Assembly (NCBI RefSeq): GCF_017874035.1
Contig: NZ_JAGGKV010000019.1
Span: 79,248-143,247 of the forward strand
Direction of reading: 5' to 3'
Source: Paenibacillus aceris
Lineage (GTDB): Bacteria; Bacillota; Bacilli; Paenibacillales; NBRC-103111
DNA length: 64,000 nucleotides
Both the position numbers and the translations under genes were made by a program. Position 1 is the stretch's first letter; the number at the start of each line of letters is the position of its first letter. Below the pieces are notes generated by a model that was not told the origin of the DNA, made no database searches, and saw only the letters and a list, made by a program, of their open reading frames with translations. This document shows, piece after piece, positions 34,812 through 43,926 of the stretch.

Positions 34812-36605
34812 TTATTTGGTTATTCCTGCATGTTCGTGTTCCACAGCTGGCAGCTCGATTCGGATCAACGTACCAAGTTCCGGCAGGGAGAAAATGGACA
34901 ATCCATACTCCGTTCCGAAATGGAGCCCGATTCGTTCATGGACATTCATGATCCCGATTCCTGTGAATCTGTGTTTATTTGGCGCTTTGTGCCGCACTTC
35001 AAACAGACTGTTCAGGACCTCCGAGTCCATCCCGAGCCCGTTGTCCCTGATCGTAATTATCAGTTTATCCTTCACGCACTTCGTCCGTATACGGATCATT
35101 CCTGCACGCTTAAGCGGTACAATCCCGTGGAAAATGGCATTCTCCACAAGCGGCTGCAAGGTTAGCTTCAAAATTGTTTTCGATAGCGTTGCAGTAGCGG
35201 CGTCGATGTCCATCGTGAACTTATCACCGTAGCGTACTTTCTGAATATACGCATACATGCGCAGCCCTTCCAGTTCGTCCGCCAAAGTGACGAATTCTGT
35301 GCTTTTATCAAAGCTGAAAGACAACAAGCCAACAAGCGTCTTGATCGTTTCCCGAACCTCGTGGATTTTGTGCTGCTTGGCCAAAGAACTGATACAAGCA
35401 AGGGTGTTATACAAAAAATGCGGGGCGATTTGACTCTGCAGCATTTTCAGCTCGAAATGCTTCTTGCGTCGCTCCGCTTCCTTCGTTTCGTGCAGCAGAT
35501 GATGAATCCGCTCCATCATCGCATTAAAGCTTCGCGTCAATCGACCGATCTCGTCATTTCCAGTCGCATGTATGGTGTGAAGCACCTCCATATCCCGTAT
35601 CCGGTCCATCTTCGCAACCAATGTACGTACGGGCAGCGTAATATACCGGCTTATCATGTAAGTGCTGGCTAAGACAAGGAAGATCCAAAAAACGCCCGCC
35701 GTACTGAAATTTCGGTAAAGGCTGCGTATATTTTGATAGAAAAAACTATTTTCATAGAAGGCGATAAAATACCAGCCAAGCTTATTCATCCCGGACTTCA
35801 CAGCAACCAAATCGCCCTGTGGACCATCGATCTCCGCTGCTCCGAGAGGAAGCTCCGACACTTTATCGACAAAGCTTGCATCCAACTCCGGCGGGAACAC
35901 TGACATGTTATAAGGAAGCAGCCGGTATGAATTAAGCGGGAGACTAGCGTCAAACGAGTGGACAACATTCTTTTTATTGGTGATGATCGCAAATGTTTGA
36001 TTTTTCGTATTCATGAATTGAGCGATCAGATTCGTTAATTCAACGAGATCGATTTCCACGACAGCAATCCCTTTTAATGACTTCGTCGAGGAGGATTGAA
36101 TCGGCAAAACGAAGGCGACGGTTTTACCCGACATGGGAGATTGATAGGGCTCTGTGATAAACATCCCGTAGGTTTCTTTGGCTTTCGCAAGCAGCTTAGG
36201 AATTTCAGGATTTCCAATAATATCAAAAGTAGTTTGAGAGTTGGAAATGACATGCCCGTCTTCGCCAACCAAATAGAGCGACTTATACAGCGTTCTGTTC
36301 ATATTCGCATACGACCGCAGAACATCCGAAGCCTCCTTCTCCATACCGACATTTAACAGATCTTCACGGGTTGAGATGAGCAGAAGAATATTTTGTACAT
36401 TGTCCAAATACGCATTCATATAGAGATTAGTTCGGTCAATAATAATTTGGGCGTCCGATACGACCTGCCTCCGAAACAATCCTTCCGCTTCGCGCAGGTT
36501 GATCCAGCCAAGTCCTCCTAACAGCACAAGCGTTCCAAGGGATAAAAAAAGAAAATGTTTGGCCAGCATACTCCAGCTGCCAAACCATGAGATAAGCGCT
36601 TTCAT
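34812..36605 (-). CDS. YesM-type sensor histidine kinase
   Basis: 597 aa. N-terminal helix at about 15-30, an extracytoplasmic sensor to about 280, then a second helix and HAMP-like segment (LVAKMDRIRDMEVLHTI). The phospho-acceptor site is IAPHFLYNTL, followed by a GHKL ATPase (PLVENAIFHGI, IRDNGLGMD, GIGIMNVHERI). It should sense an extracellular sugar or its bound receptor and signal to the next gene. Confidence 0.94.
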   Translation of the reverse strand: MKALISWFGSWSMLAKHFLFLSLGTLVLLGGLGWINLREAEGLFRRQVVSDAQIIIDRTNLYMNAYLDNVQNILLLISTREDLLNVGMEKEASDVLRSYANMNRTLYKSLYLVGEDGHVISNSQTTFDIIGNPEIPKLLAKAKETYGMFITEPYQSPMSGKTVAFVLPIQSSSTKSLKGIAVVEIDLVELTNLIAQFMNTKNQTFAIITNKKNVVHSFDASLPLNSYRLLPYNMSVFPPELDASFVDKVSELPLGAAEIDGPQGDLVAVKSGMNKLGWYFIAFYENSFFYQNIRSLYRNFSTAGVFWIFLVLASTYMISRYITLPVRTLVAKMDRIRDMEVLHTIHATGNDEIGRLTRSFNAMMERIHHLLHETKEAERRKKHFELKMLQSQIAPHFLYNTLACISSLAKQHKIHEVRETIKTLVGLLSFSFDKSTEFVTLADELEGLRMYAYIQKVRYGDKFTMDIDAATATLSKTILKLTLQPLVENAIFHGIVPLKRAGMIRIRTKCVKDKLIITIRDNGLGMDSEVLNSLFEVRHKAPNKHRFTGIGIMNVHERIGLHFGTEYGLSIFSLPELGTLIRIELPAVEHEHAGITK

Positions 36606-36612
36606 TTTGTCA

Positions 36613-37401
36613 TCAGCCCTTTTTATAATCTGTTGGTGCTACCCCGGTCCAATTTCGGAAGAGCTGCGAAAAATAACGGTAACTCGGAATACCTACCTGC
36701 TCGGCCACTTCGTATACTTTAAGCTGAGTGTTCTGAAGCAGGTTCACGGCCTTCTCCATGCGCAGCCGAGTGACATAATCATTGAAGGATTCCCCGGTTT
36801 CTTCCCGGAATAGACGGCTGAGGTAATACGAGCTCAACCCGACCTCATCCGCAACAGAGGTCAGCGTAATCGGATCTCCCAGCTTACTCACAATAATTCT
36901 TTGTGCCAACTGAACTTCTTTGCGAATCTTCCGTTCATCACTCGTTACTGACTTTTGCGGATTGGCCAACTCCCGGCGCGTCCGTTCCTGTTCATAATCC
37001 CTTAAATCAGTTTCACGTCGGATCGCTGCTCGAGCTTTTTCAATCGCTATCTTCATATCCCCTTCATCAAACGACAGCTTCGTAAAATAGTCCAACGCCC
37101 CTAACTTCAGCGCTTCTTGAGCATAATGAAAATCGCTATGGCAAGTTAACAGCACGAATTGGATGAGCGGAAACCTTTTTTTAACGATGCGAAACAATTC
37201 CAATCCATCCATGATGGGCATGGTTATATCCGAGATAACAAGATCAGGTTCCAAGACTTCGCACAGCGCCAAAGCATCTTCCCCATTCTCCGCTTCTCCG
37301 ACCAGTTCAGCTCCAAATGAAGACCATGGCATGGAACGGAGTTCTTGTCTTAACGGCAATTCATCATCAATAATTAGCACGCTTACCGGTGCGACAGACA
37401 C
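36613..37401 (-). CDS. YesN-type response regulator with AraC DNA-binding domain
   Basis: About 262 aa, shorter than the usual 350-550. Receiver: VLIIDDELPLRQEL, LVISDITMPIMDGLEL (phospho-Asp) and TKLSF in place of the usual Lys-Pro. The C-terminal 100 residues carry the AraC helix-turn-helix pair (VADEVGLSSYYLSRLFREET; AEQVGIPSYRYFSQLFRNWTG). It lacks the long middle domain common in YesN. GTG at 37401 is preceded by GGTGGGGG. Stop is 7 bp before the kinase start. Confidence 0.92.
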   Translation of the reverse strand: MSVAPVSVLIIDDELPLRQELRSMPWSSFGAELVGEAENGEDALALCEVLEPDLVISDITMPIMDGLELFRIVKKRFPLIQFVLLTCHSDFHYAQEALKLGALDYFTKLSFDEGDMKIAIEKARAAIRRETDLRDYEQERTRRELANPQKSVTSDERKIRKEVQLAQRIIVSKLGDPITLTSVADEVGLSSYYLSRLFREETGESFNDYVTRLRMEKAVNLLQNTQLKVYEVAEQVGIPSYRYFSQLFRNWTGVAPTDYKKG

Positions 37402-37583
37402 ATTGTCCCCCACCTTTCTTTAACCTTGAAATCGCTAACCATCCTTACAACCATGATATCAATTATATCAGCTTTTGTTTATACAGAAATAATGTAAAAA
37501 TGTATAAAAAAACAAACTCAACATCTAGGAAACCATGCGCGCTAAGGGAACAAAGATCCCCGTTTCGAAGAACATTTGGGGCA

Positions 37584-37630
37584 CAAAAAAAGGCTATCCT
37601 CAAGTAGATCATTCTACTTGTAAGACAACC
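37584..37630 (-). terminator. Terminator of the sulfatase operon
   Basis: Long stem (GGTTGTCTT with GGATAGCC and inner CAAGTAGA/TCTACTTG) followed by seven T on the minus strand. Confidence 0.85.
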
Positions 37631-37644
37631 TCTCCCACCTCGAA

Positions 37645-38979
37645 TCACAATCCCTGAAGCGCAGCCTTAAGCTTCACTGTCACTTCCGGATACTCCTCCG
37701 CCACATTTCGGTTTTCCCACGGATCGCTCTGCACATGGTACAAACGATCCCCCCTGTCTCGCTCAACAATCAGCTTCCACTCCCCATCGGAAGCCATCCG
37801 CCATGAGCTCGGATGCTGAGGCCCTTCGTCCAAGCCGGAAATCTGCACTTCGCGTAAAGCGCTCCCCGCTTCACCTCGCAACACACTTTTAAGAGAAATC
37901 GAATCCTGCGCTTCTTCCATCGATAAATCGGCCAAGTCCAGTATGGTGCTTGCCAAATCCTGCAGCTCTACAAGCGTATCGCTGTACTGCCCTTTCTGGA
38001 TGCCAGGGCCGCTAATCACTAAAGGAATATGCACGGAACCGCGTTCAGGCCTGCATTTTCCGAATTTATCGAAATCCCCCAGCATATCGCCATGATCCGA
38101 TGCGTATATGATCACAGTATTGTCCAGCTCGCCACGGCGCCTTACCGCCTCCAGCAACAGACCGATATTTCGGTCGATATTTTCCAGCATGGCGGCATAA
38201 TTTTGACGAATCTGGTTCCATGTTTTTTCCGGAACACTGCTGCTGTTCGGCGCAGCGAATTGAACCTGCTCCCAGTCCGCCTTCATTCGGTGTGTAATAT
38301 CCCACGGCTCATGCGGGCCCACAAAGTTAACCATGAGAAACCATGGCTGATCAGCAGGGAACGACTCCAGCATTTGCACGCCGTTTCGCGTCAGCCAATT
38401 GTCGCAATACGCCTCATCCGGCAGATCCGTAGCATCTGTTCGTTGACCGCGATCTGTCATATCCTTCAGATGAACGTCCGCCAATCCTTCCTTGTATAAA
38501 TAGGACATATAAGGGTCCTTCGGAGATTCTTTGCCCGAAATAATGGCATCGATTTTGCCAGCGTTATCGATCGCATCTGTATATCCGAGAAGACTTAAAT
38601 CGTCAATCCAGCCATCCAACCCCCACCAATGCGTGGCTTTATGCAAGTCGAACTTGCCAACGCCGCCGACCCGGTAGCCGTTATCTTTCAAAACGGAGTA
38701 GAACGTTTTGCGTGACAAATCGTAATTCTCATGATTGCCTGTCACCGCCGGCTTGTTGTACCGCAATCCCGATGCCAGACAAGCTCTGGCCGGCGCACAC
38801 AAGGGAGAAGAGGTAACCGCCTTCATAAAAGTAACGCCTTGCTTCATTAAAGCTTCGATATGAGGCATACGCAGCGGCAATGCCTCCATGCCCAAAGCGG
38901 CCAAAGCTGCAGGCGCATAAGGCATCCAATCTCCCCGGTGCGTGTCTGGAAATAGAAACAGAACGTTGGGACGACTCAT
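37645..38979 (-). CDS. Sulfatase, second in locus
   Basis: 444 aa, formylglycine sulfatase. The N-terminal metal site is LFLFPDTHRG and the FGly motif LCAPARACLASG (C-x-P-x-R type). The central IIYASDHGDMLGDFDKFGK holds further metal and substrate residues. No signal peptide, so action inside the cell on imported sulfated sugars is likely. The ATG overlaps the stop of the upstream sulfatase by ATGA. A maturase is not encoded in the window. Confidence 0.92.
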   Translation of the reverse strand: MSRPNVLFLFPDTHRGDWMPYAPAALAALGMEALPLRMPHIEALMKQGVTFMKAVTSSPLCAPARACLASGLRYNKPAVTGNHENYDLSRKTFYSVLKDNGYRVGGVGKFDLHKATHWWGLDGWIDDLSLLGYTDAIDNAGKIDAIISGKESPKDPYMSYLYKEGLADVHLKDMTDRGQRTDATDLPDEAYCDNWLTRNGVQMLESFPADQPWFLMVNFVGPHEPWDITHRMKADWEQVQFAAPNSSSVPEKTWNQIRQNYAAMLENIDRNIGLLLEAVRRRGELDNTVIIYASDHGDMLGDFDKFGKCRPERGSVHIPLVISGPGIQKGQYSDTLVELQDLASTILDLADLSMEEAQDSISLKSVLRGEAGSALREVQISGLDEGPQHPSSWRMASDGEWKLIVERDRGDRLYHVQSDPWENRNVAEEYPEVTVKLKAALQGL

Positions 38980-40370
38980 CCTTTTTTCCTCATTTCATGA
39001 AGGATTGGATCTTTGATGCTTTGCTGCCACGCTAGCAGCTCTTGTTCCATCCGCTGCAGTTGTTCCAGCTTTGCGGGATCCTCCGCCAGATCACAGGTTT
39101 CTCCTGGATCATTGTATAAATCAAACAACTGCGCCCGATTCGTGCCCGCTTCACCGCTGCGGAAGTAGCGGATTAGTTTCCAGCGTCCGTCACTCACCAT
39201 GCGCTGAACATTTTTATAGGCTGAGAATACGTTCTTCCTCGATCCCGTAGCTTCACCTGAAATCATACCTACCATACTCTTGCCCTCAACCGTTTGCGGT
39301 AGCAAAGTTCCGGTTAATTCGAACAAAGTCGGAAAAATATCCATTTGACAGCCAAGTCCACGAGCTTCCACTCCTTGCGGCAAGCCGGGTCCTTGCATGA
39401 TAAGCGGAATATGGATGCTGTGTTCATATACATTTTGCTTACCCATAAGTCCATGCTGCCCCAAAGCTATGCCGTGATCCGCCGTATATACGACAATCGT
39501 CTGCTCACGCTGACCGCTCTCTTCCAAAGCCTGCATAATACGGCCAATTTGTTCATCCATATGCGTTATCATGCTGTAATACTCGGCCAAATGCTGGCGA
39601 ATTTCTTCGGGCTTGCGCGGAAAGGAAGCCAATTGTTCATCACGTACGTACAGTTCGCCATTATCGAAAGGATGTTCCGGCATGAAATTGTCAGGAAGAG
39701 GTATATGCTCATTTGAATATCGGTCTAAATAAGCTTGAGGCGGGGTCCTTGGATCATGCGGCGCCGTAAAAGCCACGTATAAAGCGAACGGCTCCTCTTC
39801 CTTATACTGCTGGATAAAGTCAATGGCTGATTCTGCAAAAAGCTCCGTAGAAAACTTGTCGCTTGGCTTCGCTTGGTCCGCATGATAAATGCCTGCGGGG
39901 TCATACGCATGAATGGGCAGCCCAATATGCTCCCCCATACCGCCAAAGAAAATGCTCGCCCCGTCCGAGAAGCTTTTGGCAAAGCTCTCTTTGCCATTGT
40001 GCCACTTGCCGATGCCGAATGTCCGATACCCCTCTCTGCGGTACACCTCAGGCCATGTAGGGAGGGATGGATTAATCGCCCACAGCTGCGGATTTTCCGT
40101 CTCTCCAAGCTTAACTTCTTTTTCCGTTACCATCGCATGAAAGACATTCGTCCCTGTCAAGAGACAGGCGCGGCTGGGTACGCAGAGTGCAGCCGTCTGC
40201 CCCCCCATCGTGTAGATGGATGTGAAGCGCACGCCCTCAGCTGCCAGGCTGTCCAGAACGGGTGTTTGCACTACCTGATTGCCATAAGCGCCAATCCCGT
40301 CGAATCGATGATCATCTGCGATTAAAAATACGATATTCGGCTTTTTTTCCCGAGCTTCATGTTCTCTCAT
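38976..40370 (-). CDS. Sulfatase, first in locus
   Basis: About 464 aa. Metal site NIVFLIADDHR, FGly motif ALCVPSRACLLTGT and VVYTADHGIALGQHGLMGKQ are typical. No signal peptide. Start at 40370 (GGAGG upstream); the open frame runs 12 codons further. It is coupled to the second sulfatase. Two sulfatases after an importer indicate a multiply sulfated saccharide as substrate; this is inference. Confidence 0.93.
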   Translation of the reverse strand: MREHEAREKKPNIVFLIADDHRFDGIGAYGNQVVQTPVLDSLAAEGVRFTSIYTMGGQTAALCVPSRACLLTGTNVFHAMVTEKEVKLGETENPQLWAINPSLPTWPEVYRREGYRTFGIGKWHNGKESFAKSFSDGASIFFGGMGEHIGLPIHAYDPAGIYHADQAKPSDKFSTELFAESAIDFIQQYKEEEPFALYVAFTAPHDPRTPPQAYLDRYSNEHIPLPDNFMPEHPFDNGELYVRDEQLASFPRKPEEIRQHLAEYYSMITHMDEQIGRIMQALEESGQREQTIVVYTADHGIALGQHGLMGKQNVYEHSIHIPLIMQGPGLPQGVEARGLGCQMDIFPTLFELTGTLLPQTVEGKSMVGMISGEATGSRKNVFSAYKNVQRMVSDGRWKLIRYFRSGEAGTNRAQLFDLYNDPGETCDLAEDPAKLEQLQRMEQELLAWQQSIKDPILHEMRKKG

Positions 40371-40392
40371 TTTAACCTCCAGAATTCGGCAC

Positions 40393-41181
40393 TTATTTGA
40401 TAGCACCGCTCGTCAAGCCACGCTGCATATACTTTTGGCCGAAAATATATAAAATCACAACCGGAACCGTAATCAGCACAAGCGCCGCAAACACTTTATG
40501 GTAGTCAGAGGTATACTCTTTAATGAAAAATTTGGGAGCCATGGTCACGGTCAGCATCGTTTCCTTGCTAATAAAGACAAGCGGCAGCACATACTGGTTC
40601 CACGAATTTAAGAAAGCCAGGATGCCAATGGTCGTCAGTACCGGTATGGCTAACGGCAGCATCACATGAACAAATCTACCCCAAGCGTTTGAACCGTCAA
40701 TCTCTGCAGCTTCGAGAAGCTCACCCGGCACCTCATCGAAGGCATTACGGGCCAGCAATAAAGAGAAAGGAATGCTCATCGCTACTTCCGGGCCGATCAA
40801 AGACAGATACGTATTCATCCAATGAAAGGACTTGACCGTTTGGAACAAAGGTACGAGCATGGCAACGGGCGGGATCATCAGACCGATTAAACAGATCGCA
40901 AAGACGGAAGAATCCCCGGGAAATCTTAATTTGCTAAAGCCAAACGCCGCTAGGGAAACAACGATAAGCAGCAGCAGGACGACTGAAGTCGACACAATAA
41001 AACTGTTGATTAGAAAATGCGGAAACAAATCCAGACTAACGACAGCCTGATAATTCCCCCACTGGTCACCTTCGAACGAGTACATTACCAGATAAATCAT
41101 AGGAATCACCCAAATAGCCGCCAAGATTAGAAGTAGAAGATTCATGATGATCTTCTCAGAGAGCTGCATGCGACCGAACAT
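40393..41181 (-). CDS. Carbohydrate ABC permease, MalG type
   Basis: About 262 aa with six helices, EAA loop (VPGELLEAAEIDGSNAWGRF) and the C-terminal end FGQKYMQRGLTSGAIK. ATG at 41181 has GGAGG 7 bases upstream, so the longer frame to 41256 is rejected. 5 bp after the MalF-type gene. Confidence 0.93.
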   Translation of the reverse strand: MFGRMQLSEKIIMNLLLLILAAIWVIPMIYLVMYSFEGDQWGNYQAVVSLDLFPHFLINSFIVSTSVVLLLLIVVSLAAFGFSKLRFPGDSSVFAICLIGLMIPPVAMLVPLFQTVKSFHWMNTYLSLIGPEVAMSIPFSLLLARNAFDEVPGELLEAAEIDGSNAWGRFVHVMLPLAIPVLTTIGILAFLNSWNQYVLPLVFISKETMLTVTMAPKFFIKEYTSDYHKVFAALVLITVPVVILYIFGQKYMQRGLTSGAIK

Positions 41182-41185
41182 CTTT

Positions 41186-42103
41186 CTACCTCCTGACCTT
41201 GTTATAAATACGCAGCTGAAAAGCCGTATAGCCAAAGGCGATAAGCAGAAGAACAACAGAAACCGCTCCGCTGTATCCCGTTTTATATTTGAGCAGCGAC
41301 TCTCGGAATAAGAAAGTGGATATGAGTTCCGTCTCTCCTCCCGGTCCGCCCTCTGTCATAATCCAAATGAGGTCGAATACTTTGAGTGCATGGATAATCC
41401 CTAGAATGAGTAACGTGATGTGTGTACCGATGAGCATCGGGAAAATAATATGGCGGAATTGCCTCAGAACCCCGGCGCCATCGATTTTAGCCGCTTCGAA
41501 TATTTCTTGGTCAATATTTAGCAAACTGGTGTAGTAAATCAACATGTAGAATCCCGTATTGGCGAAAATGTAGACGGCAGCGATCGCATTTAGCGCAGTA
41601 GCTGGCTCAGACAACCAGGAGTGTGTCCAGCTTTCCAAACCTGCAAACCGCAGCATGGTGTTCAGCAAGCCAAAATTCGGCTCATAAATACCGGCGAACG
41701 TCGTACCTACCGTGACAACCGCAATGACATGCGGCAAAAAGAAGATCGATTTAAACAGGCCGTCTGCCGCCCAAACGCCATTGAGCAAAGTGGCAAGCAG
41801 AAGCCCAAGCGCCATGGATAGAGGGATCGTAATAACGAGAAAATAAACCGTATTCCAAAGAGCCTGATAAAAATTAGGATCATGAAACAGATTCACATAA
41901 TTGTCCAGGCCGATAAACACTTTGCTTCCAATGCCCGACCACTCAAAAAAACCGATATAAATATTATAAAAAATACCAAAAAACGTGAACACCGAGACGA
42001 AAAGCAATAAAGGCAGAACGAAGTATAATCCGGTGAAGCGTCCCCGTTTTTTCTTTTTCGATTTGACTGCTGCCGTATTTGTTGTCGATAGCACGATATC
42101 CAC
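41186..42103 (-). CDS. Sugar ABC permease, MalF type
   Basis: About 305 aa. The first helix is YFVLPLLLFVSVFTFFGIFY, and the EAA loop is FEAAKIDGAGVLRQFRHI. GTG at 42103 is preceded by AGGAGG and 6 bases; the frame runs on to 42127 upstream of that site. Lipoprotein, this gene and the next form a complete importer apart from the ATPase. Confidence 0.92.
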   Translation of the reverse strand: MDIVLSTTNTAAVKSKKKKRGRFTGLYFVLPLLLFVSVFTFFGIFYNIYIGFFEWSGIGSKVFIGLDNYVNLFHDPNFYQALWNTVYFLVITIPLSMALGLLLATLLNGVWAADGLFKSIFFLPHVIAVVTVGTTFAGIYEPNFGLLNTMLRFAGLESWTHSWLSEPATALNAIAAVYIFANTGFYMLIYYTSLLNIDQEIFEAAKIDGAGVLRQFRHIIFPMLIGTHITLLILGIIHALKVFDLIWIMTEGGPGGETELISTFLFRESLLKYKTGYSGAVSVVLLLIAFGYTAFQLRIYNKVRR

Positions 42104-42253
42104 TTGGCTCCTCCTTACAACCCTCACGGAGGGAAGAACCTCTGCATCCCAAGCTGATGATCACAGAGGCCCTCGACTTCGTGAATGTGTAAACTTAATG
42201 AATGAAACGAAATGACGTCCAAATGAGCGTAAGAGTTCTTCGAATTCGGGATG

Positions 42254-43600
42254 TTAGCGTTTCACGGCATCTGAAGCCTTTTGCACCTCAGCCATCGCTT
42301 GCTCCGGTGTAACGCTCCCGGTCGCTACTTTTTGCAAATTAACAAAAAGCGCTTGTTCAATAGGGGCATTGTCCAGGAATCGGATACCGCCCACATTATT
42401 CGTAAGTGCGTCCAGGACCACATCGACCGATTGCTTCTCAATATCTGTTTTGAGATTGGATTTATCCATCGACAATCCTTCTTTCACGGGAAGGAATTGC
42501 AGCGCCTTGCTCAGAATCGTCTGATAATCACCCGTAGCCATGAATTCCACGAATCTCCAAGCAGCCTCTTTATGCTTCGAATCTTTACTAATACCGAGCG
42601 GTACATCGCCGTTGATGAGAACACTCGTTTTACCACCCGCAATCGTCGGCATTGGCACGAGACCAAAAGTACGGTCGCCAATCTTCAAGCCATCCTTATT
42701 CGCTACGTCTGTCATGATCCATGCTCCGACGAGAATCATTGGAAGCTGTCTCTTTTGCTCATACATATCGCGAAGATCCGGATCGAATTTGGTTGTCAGA
42801 TTGCCGTCTTGGAAGAGATGATCCGTGTAAAATTGCTTGAACGCATTCGTTGCTTGAATAAACACCGGGTCTGTAAATTTCGCTTTCCCCGCGTCTGCTT
42901 CGTATAATTTGCCCGGCGCAATTTGGTTGACGAGGGTGTAGAAGGCATCCGTTACGGTTGCGCTTTTCCCTCCGGCAAAGCCTAAGCGTGGCACAATACC
43001 CGGTAATTTGGCATCCTCAAATTTCTTCACCACTTGCTTTAGATCATCATACGTCTTGGGCGGCTCCGCGCCTACTTTCTTGAACAAATCTACATCATAA
43101 GAAAGGAACGGCGTAACCGCGACCCCTGTTGGGATCGTCTTATAATCGTTTTTCTTGGCTGATTCCATCGGCGTCGTTTTGAACAGCTTCTGCCAATCCT
43201 TCCCTAGCGATTTCTCTGCCAATGGCGCTAACGGCTCAAGAATAGGGGAATAGTTCTTAATCATCGGCCCGTTTGAGAACGCCATAACGTCCGGAACTTC
43301 GCCGCCTTGAATGGCGACTTGAATTTTTTTGTCGTAGTCAGCCGAAGGCGTGCGAACATAATTCACTTTGATTTTTGGATATTTCTCATTGAAAGCTTTG
43401 ATTAAGGTTTGCCAGACATTATCTTCCGGCGACCAGGACCAGAACGAGATTTCGCCTGTGATCTCTTCCGGTTTTTGTGTGGCGACTACTGCTTTCGCAT
43501 CACGGGATGGGGTTGCCGTCGTGCTGGTTGTCTGAGAGGAGCATGCGGACAGGAGAAGCAGGCCTATCAGCGAATAACTCATGAGTCTCATTCTTTTCAT
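42254..43600 (-). CDS. Extracellular sugar-binding lipoprotein (MalE/family 1)
   Basis: 448 aa with lipobox LLLLSACSSQ after a short signal. Typical SBP features are ITGEISFWSWSPEDN, VAIQGGEVPDVMAFS and ADAGKAKFTDPVFIQA. First gene of the sulfatase operon. GGGAG is 10 bases before the ATG. A copy of the ROK operator lies 24 bases upstream of the start (43624-43652), so repression of this gene is likely. Confidence 0.93.
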   Translation of the reverse strand: MKRMRLMSYSLIGLLLLSACSSQTTSTTATPSRDAKAVVATQKPEEITGEISFWSWSPEDNVWQTLIKAFNEKYPKIKVNYVRTPSADYDKKIQVAIQGGEVPDVMAFSNGPMIKNYSPILEPLAPLAEKSLGKDWQKLFKTTPMESAKKNDYKTIPTGVAVTPFLSYDVDLFKKVGAEPPKTYDDLKQVVKKFEDAKLPGIVPRLGFAGGKSATVTDAFYTLVNQIAPGKLYEADAGKAKFTDPVFIQATNAFKQFYTDHLFQDGNLTTKFDPDLRDMYEQKRQLPMILVGAWIMTDVANKDGLKIGDRTFGLVPMPTIAGGKTSVLINGDVPLGISKDSKHKEAAWRFVEFMATGDYQTILSKALQFLPVKEGLSMDKSNLKTDIEKQSVDVVLDALTNNVGGIRFLDNAPIEQALFVNLQKVATGSVTPEQAMAEVQKASDAVKR

Positions 43601-43623
43601 AAACAGAACACTCCCTTTTGAAC

Positions 43624-43652
43624 TTATTTAGTATAAATGTAATACCAAGTAA
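43624..43652. promoter_or_regulatory. ROK operator copy 1
   Basis: Arms TTATTTAGTAT and ATACCAAGTAA, separated by 7 bases. The right arm differs from the perfect operator at two positions. Located between the lipoprotein start and its probable promoter. Confidence 0.7.
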
Positions 43653-43710
43653 ATGACTAGGCTTAGTTGATATTAATTTAATATCTAATCTGAAATAAGT
43701 CAACAATGAG

Positions 43711-43728
43711 TTTTTAAACGTTTAAAAA
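43711..43728. promoter_or_regulatory. Perfect 18-bp palindrome
   Basis: TTTTTAAACGTTTAAAAA. It is cre-like in the centre but misses two fixed positions. Lies in the middle of the divergent control region. Confidence 0.4.
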
Positions 43729-43773
43729 GAAGAAAGACCCCCTTGTTTTCAGCTGAACCTCGTCGCAAAATTT

Positions 43774-43788
43774 ATATAACGCTTTCAA
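43774..43788 (-). promoter_or_regulatory. cre-like site between ROK and lipoprotein genes
   Basis: On the minus strand TTGAAAGCGTTATAT fits WTGNAANCGNWNNCW except at one fixed C. Catabolite repression of the sulfatase operon is inferred. Confidence 0.45.
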
Positions 43789-43795
43789 TCTCTTA

Positions 43796-43824
43796 TTATT
43801 TAGTATATACGTTATACTAAATAA
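43796..43824. promoter_or_regulatory. ROK operator copy 2 (perfect)
   Basis: Arms TTATTTAGTAT and ATACTAAATAA are exact complements with 7 bases between them. Outer spacing is identical in the three copies. Confidence 0.8.
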
Positions 43825-43861
43825 AAGCACGATAAATTGGCCTTATGCCCCTATTTTTTTT

Positions 43862-43903
43862 TTGACACAGACAATTATTTTGTATATCATTCATACTAAA
43901 TAA
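43862..43903 (+). promoter_or_regulatory. Promoter of the ROK gene with operator copy 3
   Basis: TTGACA (43862-43867) and TATCAT (43885-43890) are 17 bases apart. Operator arms TTATTTTGTAT (43875-43885) and ATACTAAATAA (43893-43903) cover the -10, which predicts autorepression. Confidence 0.75.
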
Positions 43904-43926
43904 CTATCATGTATTGAAGTAAGGTT

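Noticed and set aside
38029..38499. 156-aa plus-strand open frame
   Set aside because: Shadow of the sulfatase gene, whose motifs are unambiguous on the minus strand.
42281..42907. 208-aa plus-strand open frame
   Set aside because: Shadow of the sugar-binding lipoprotein gene; no family features.
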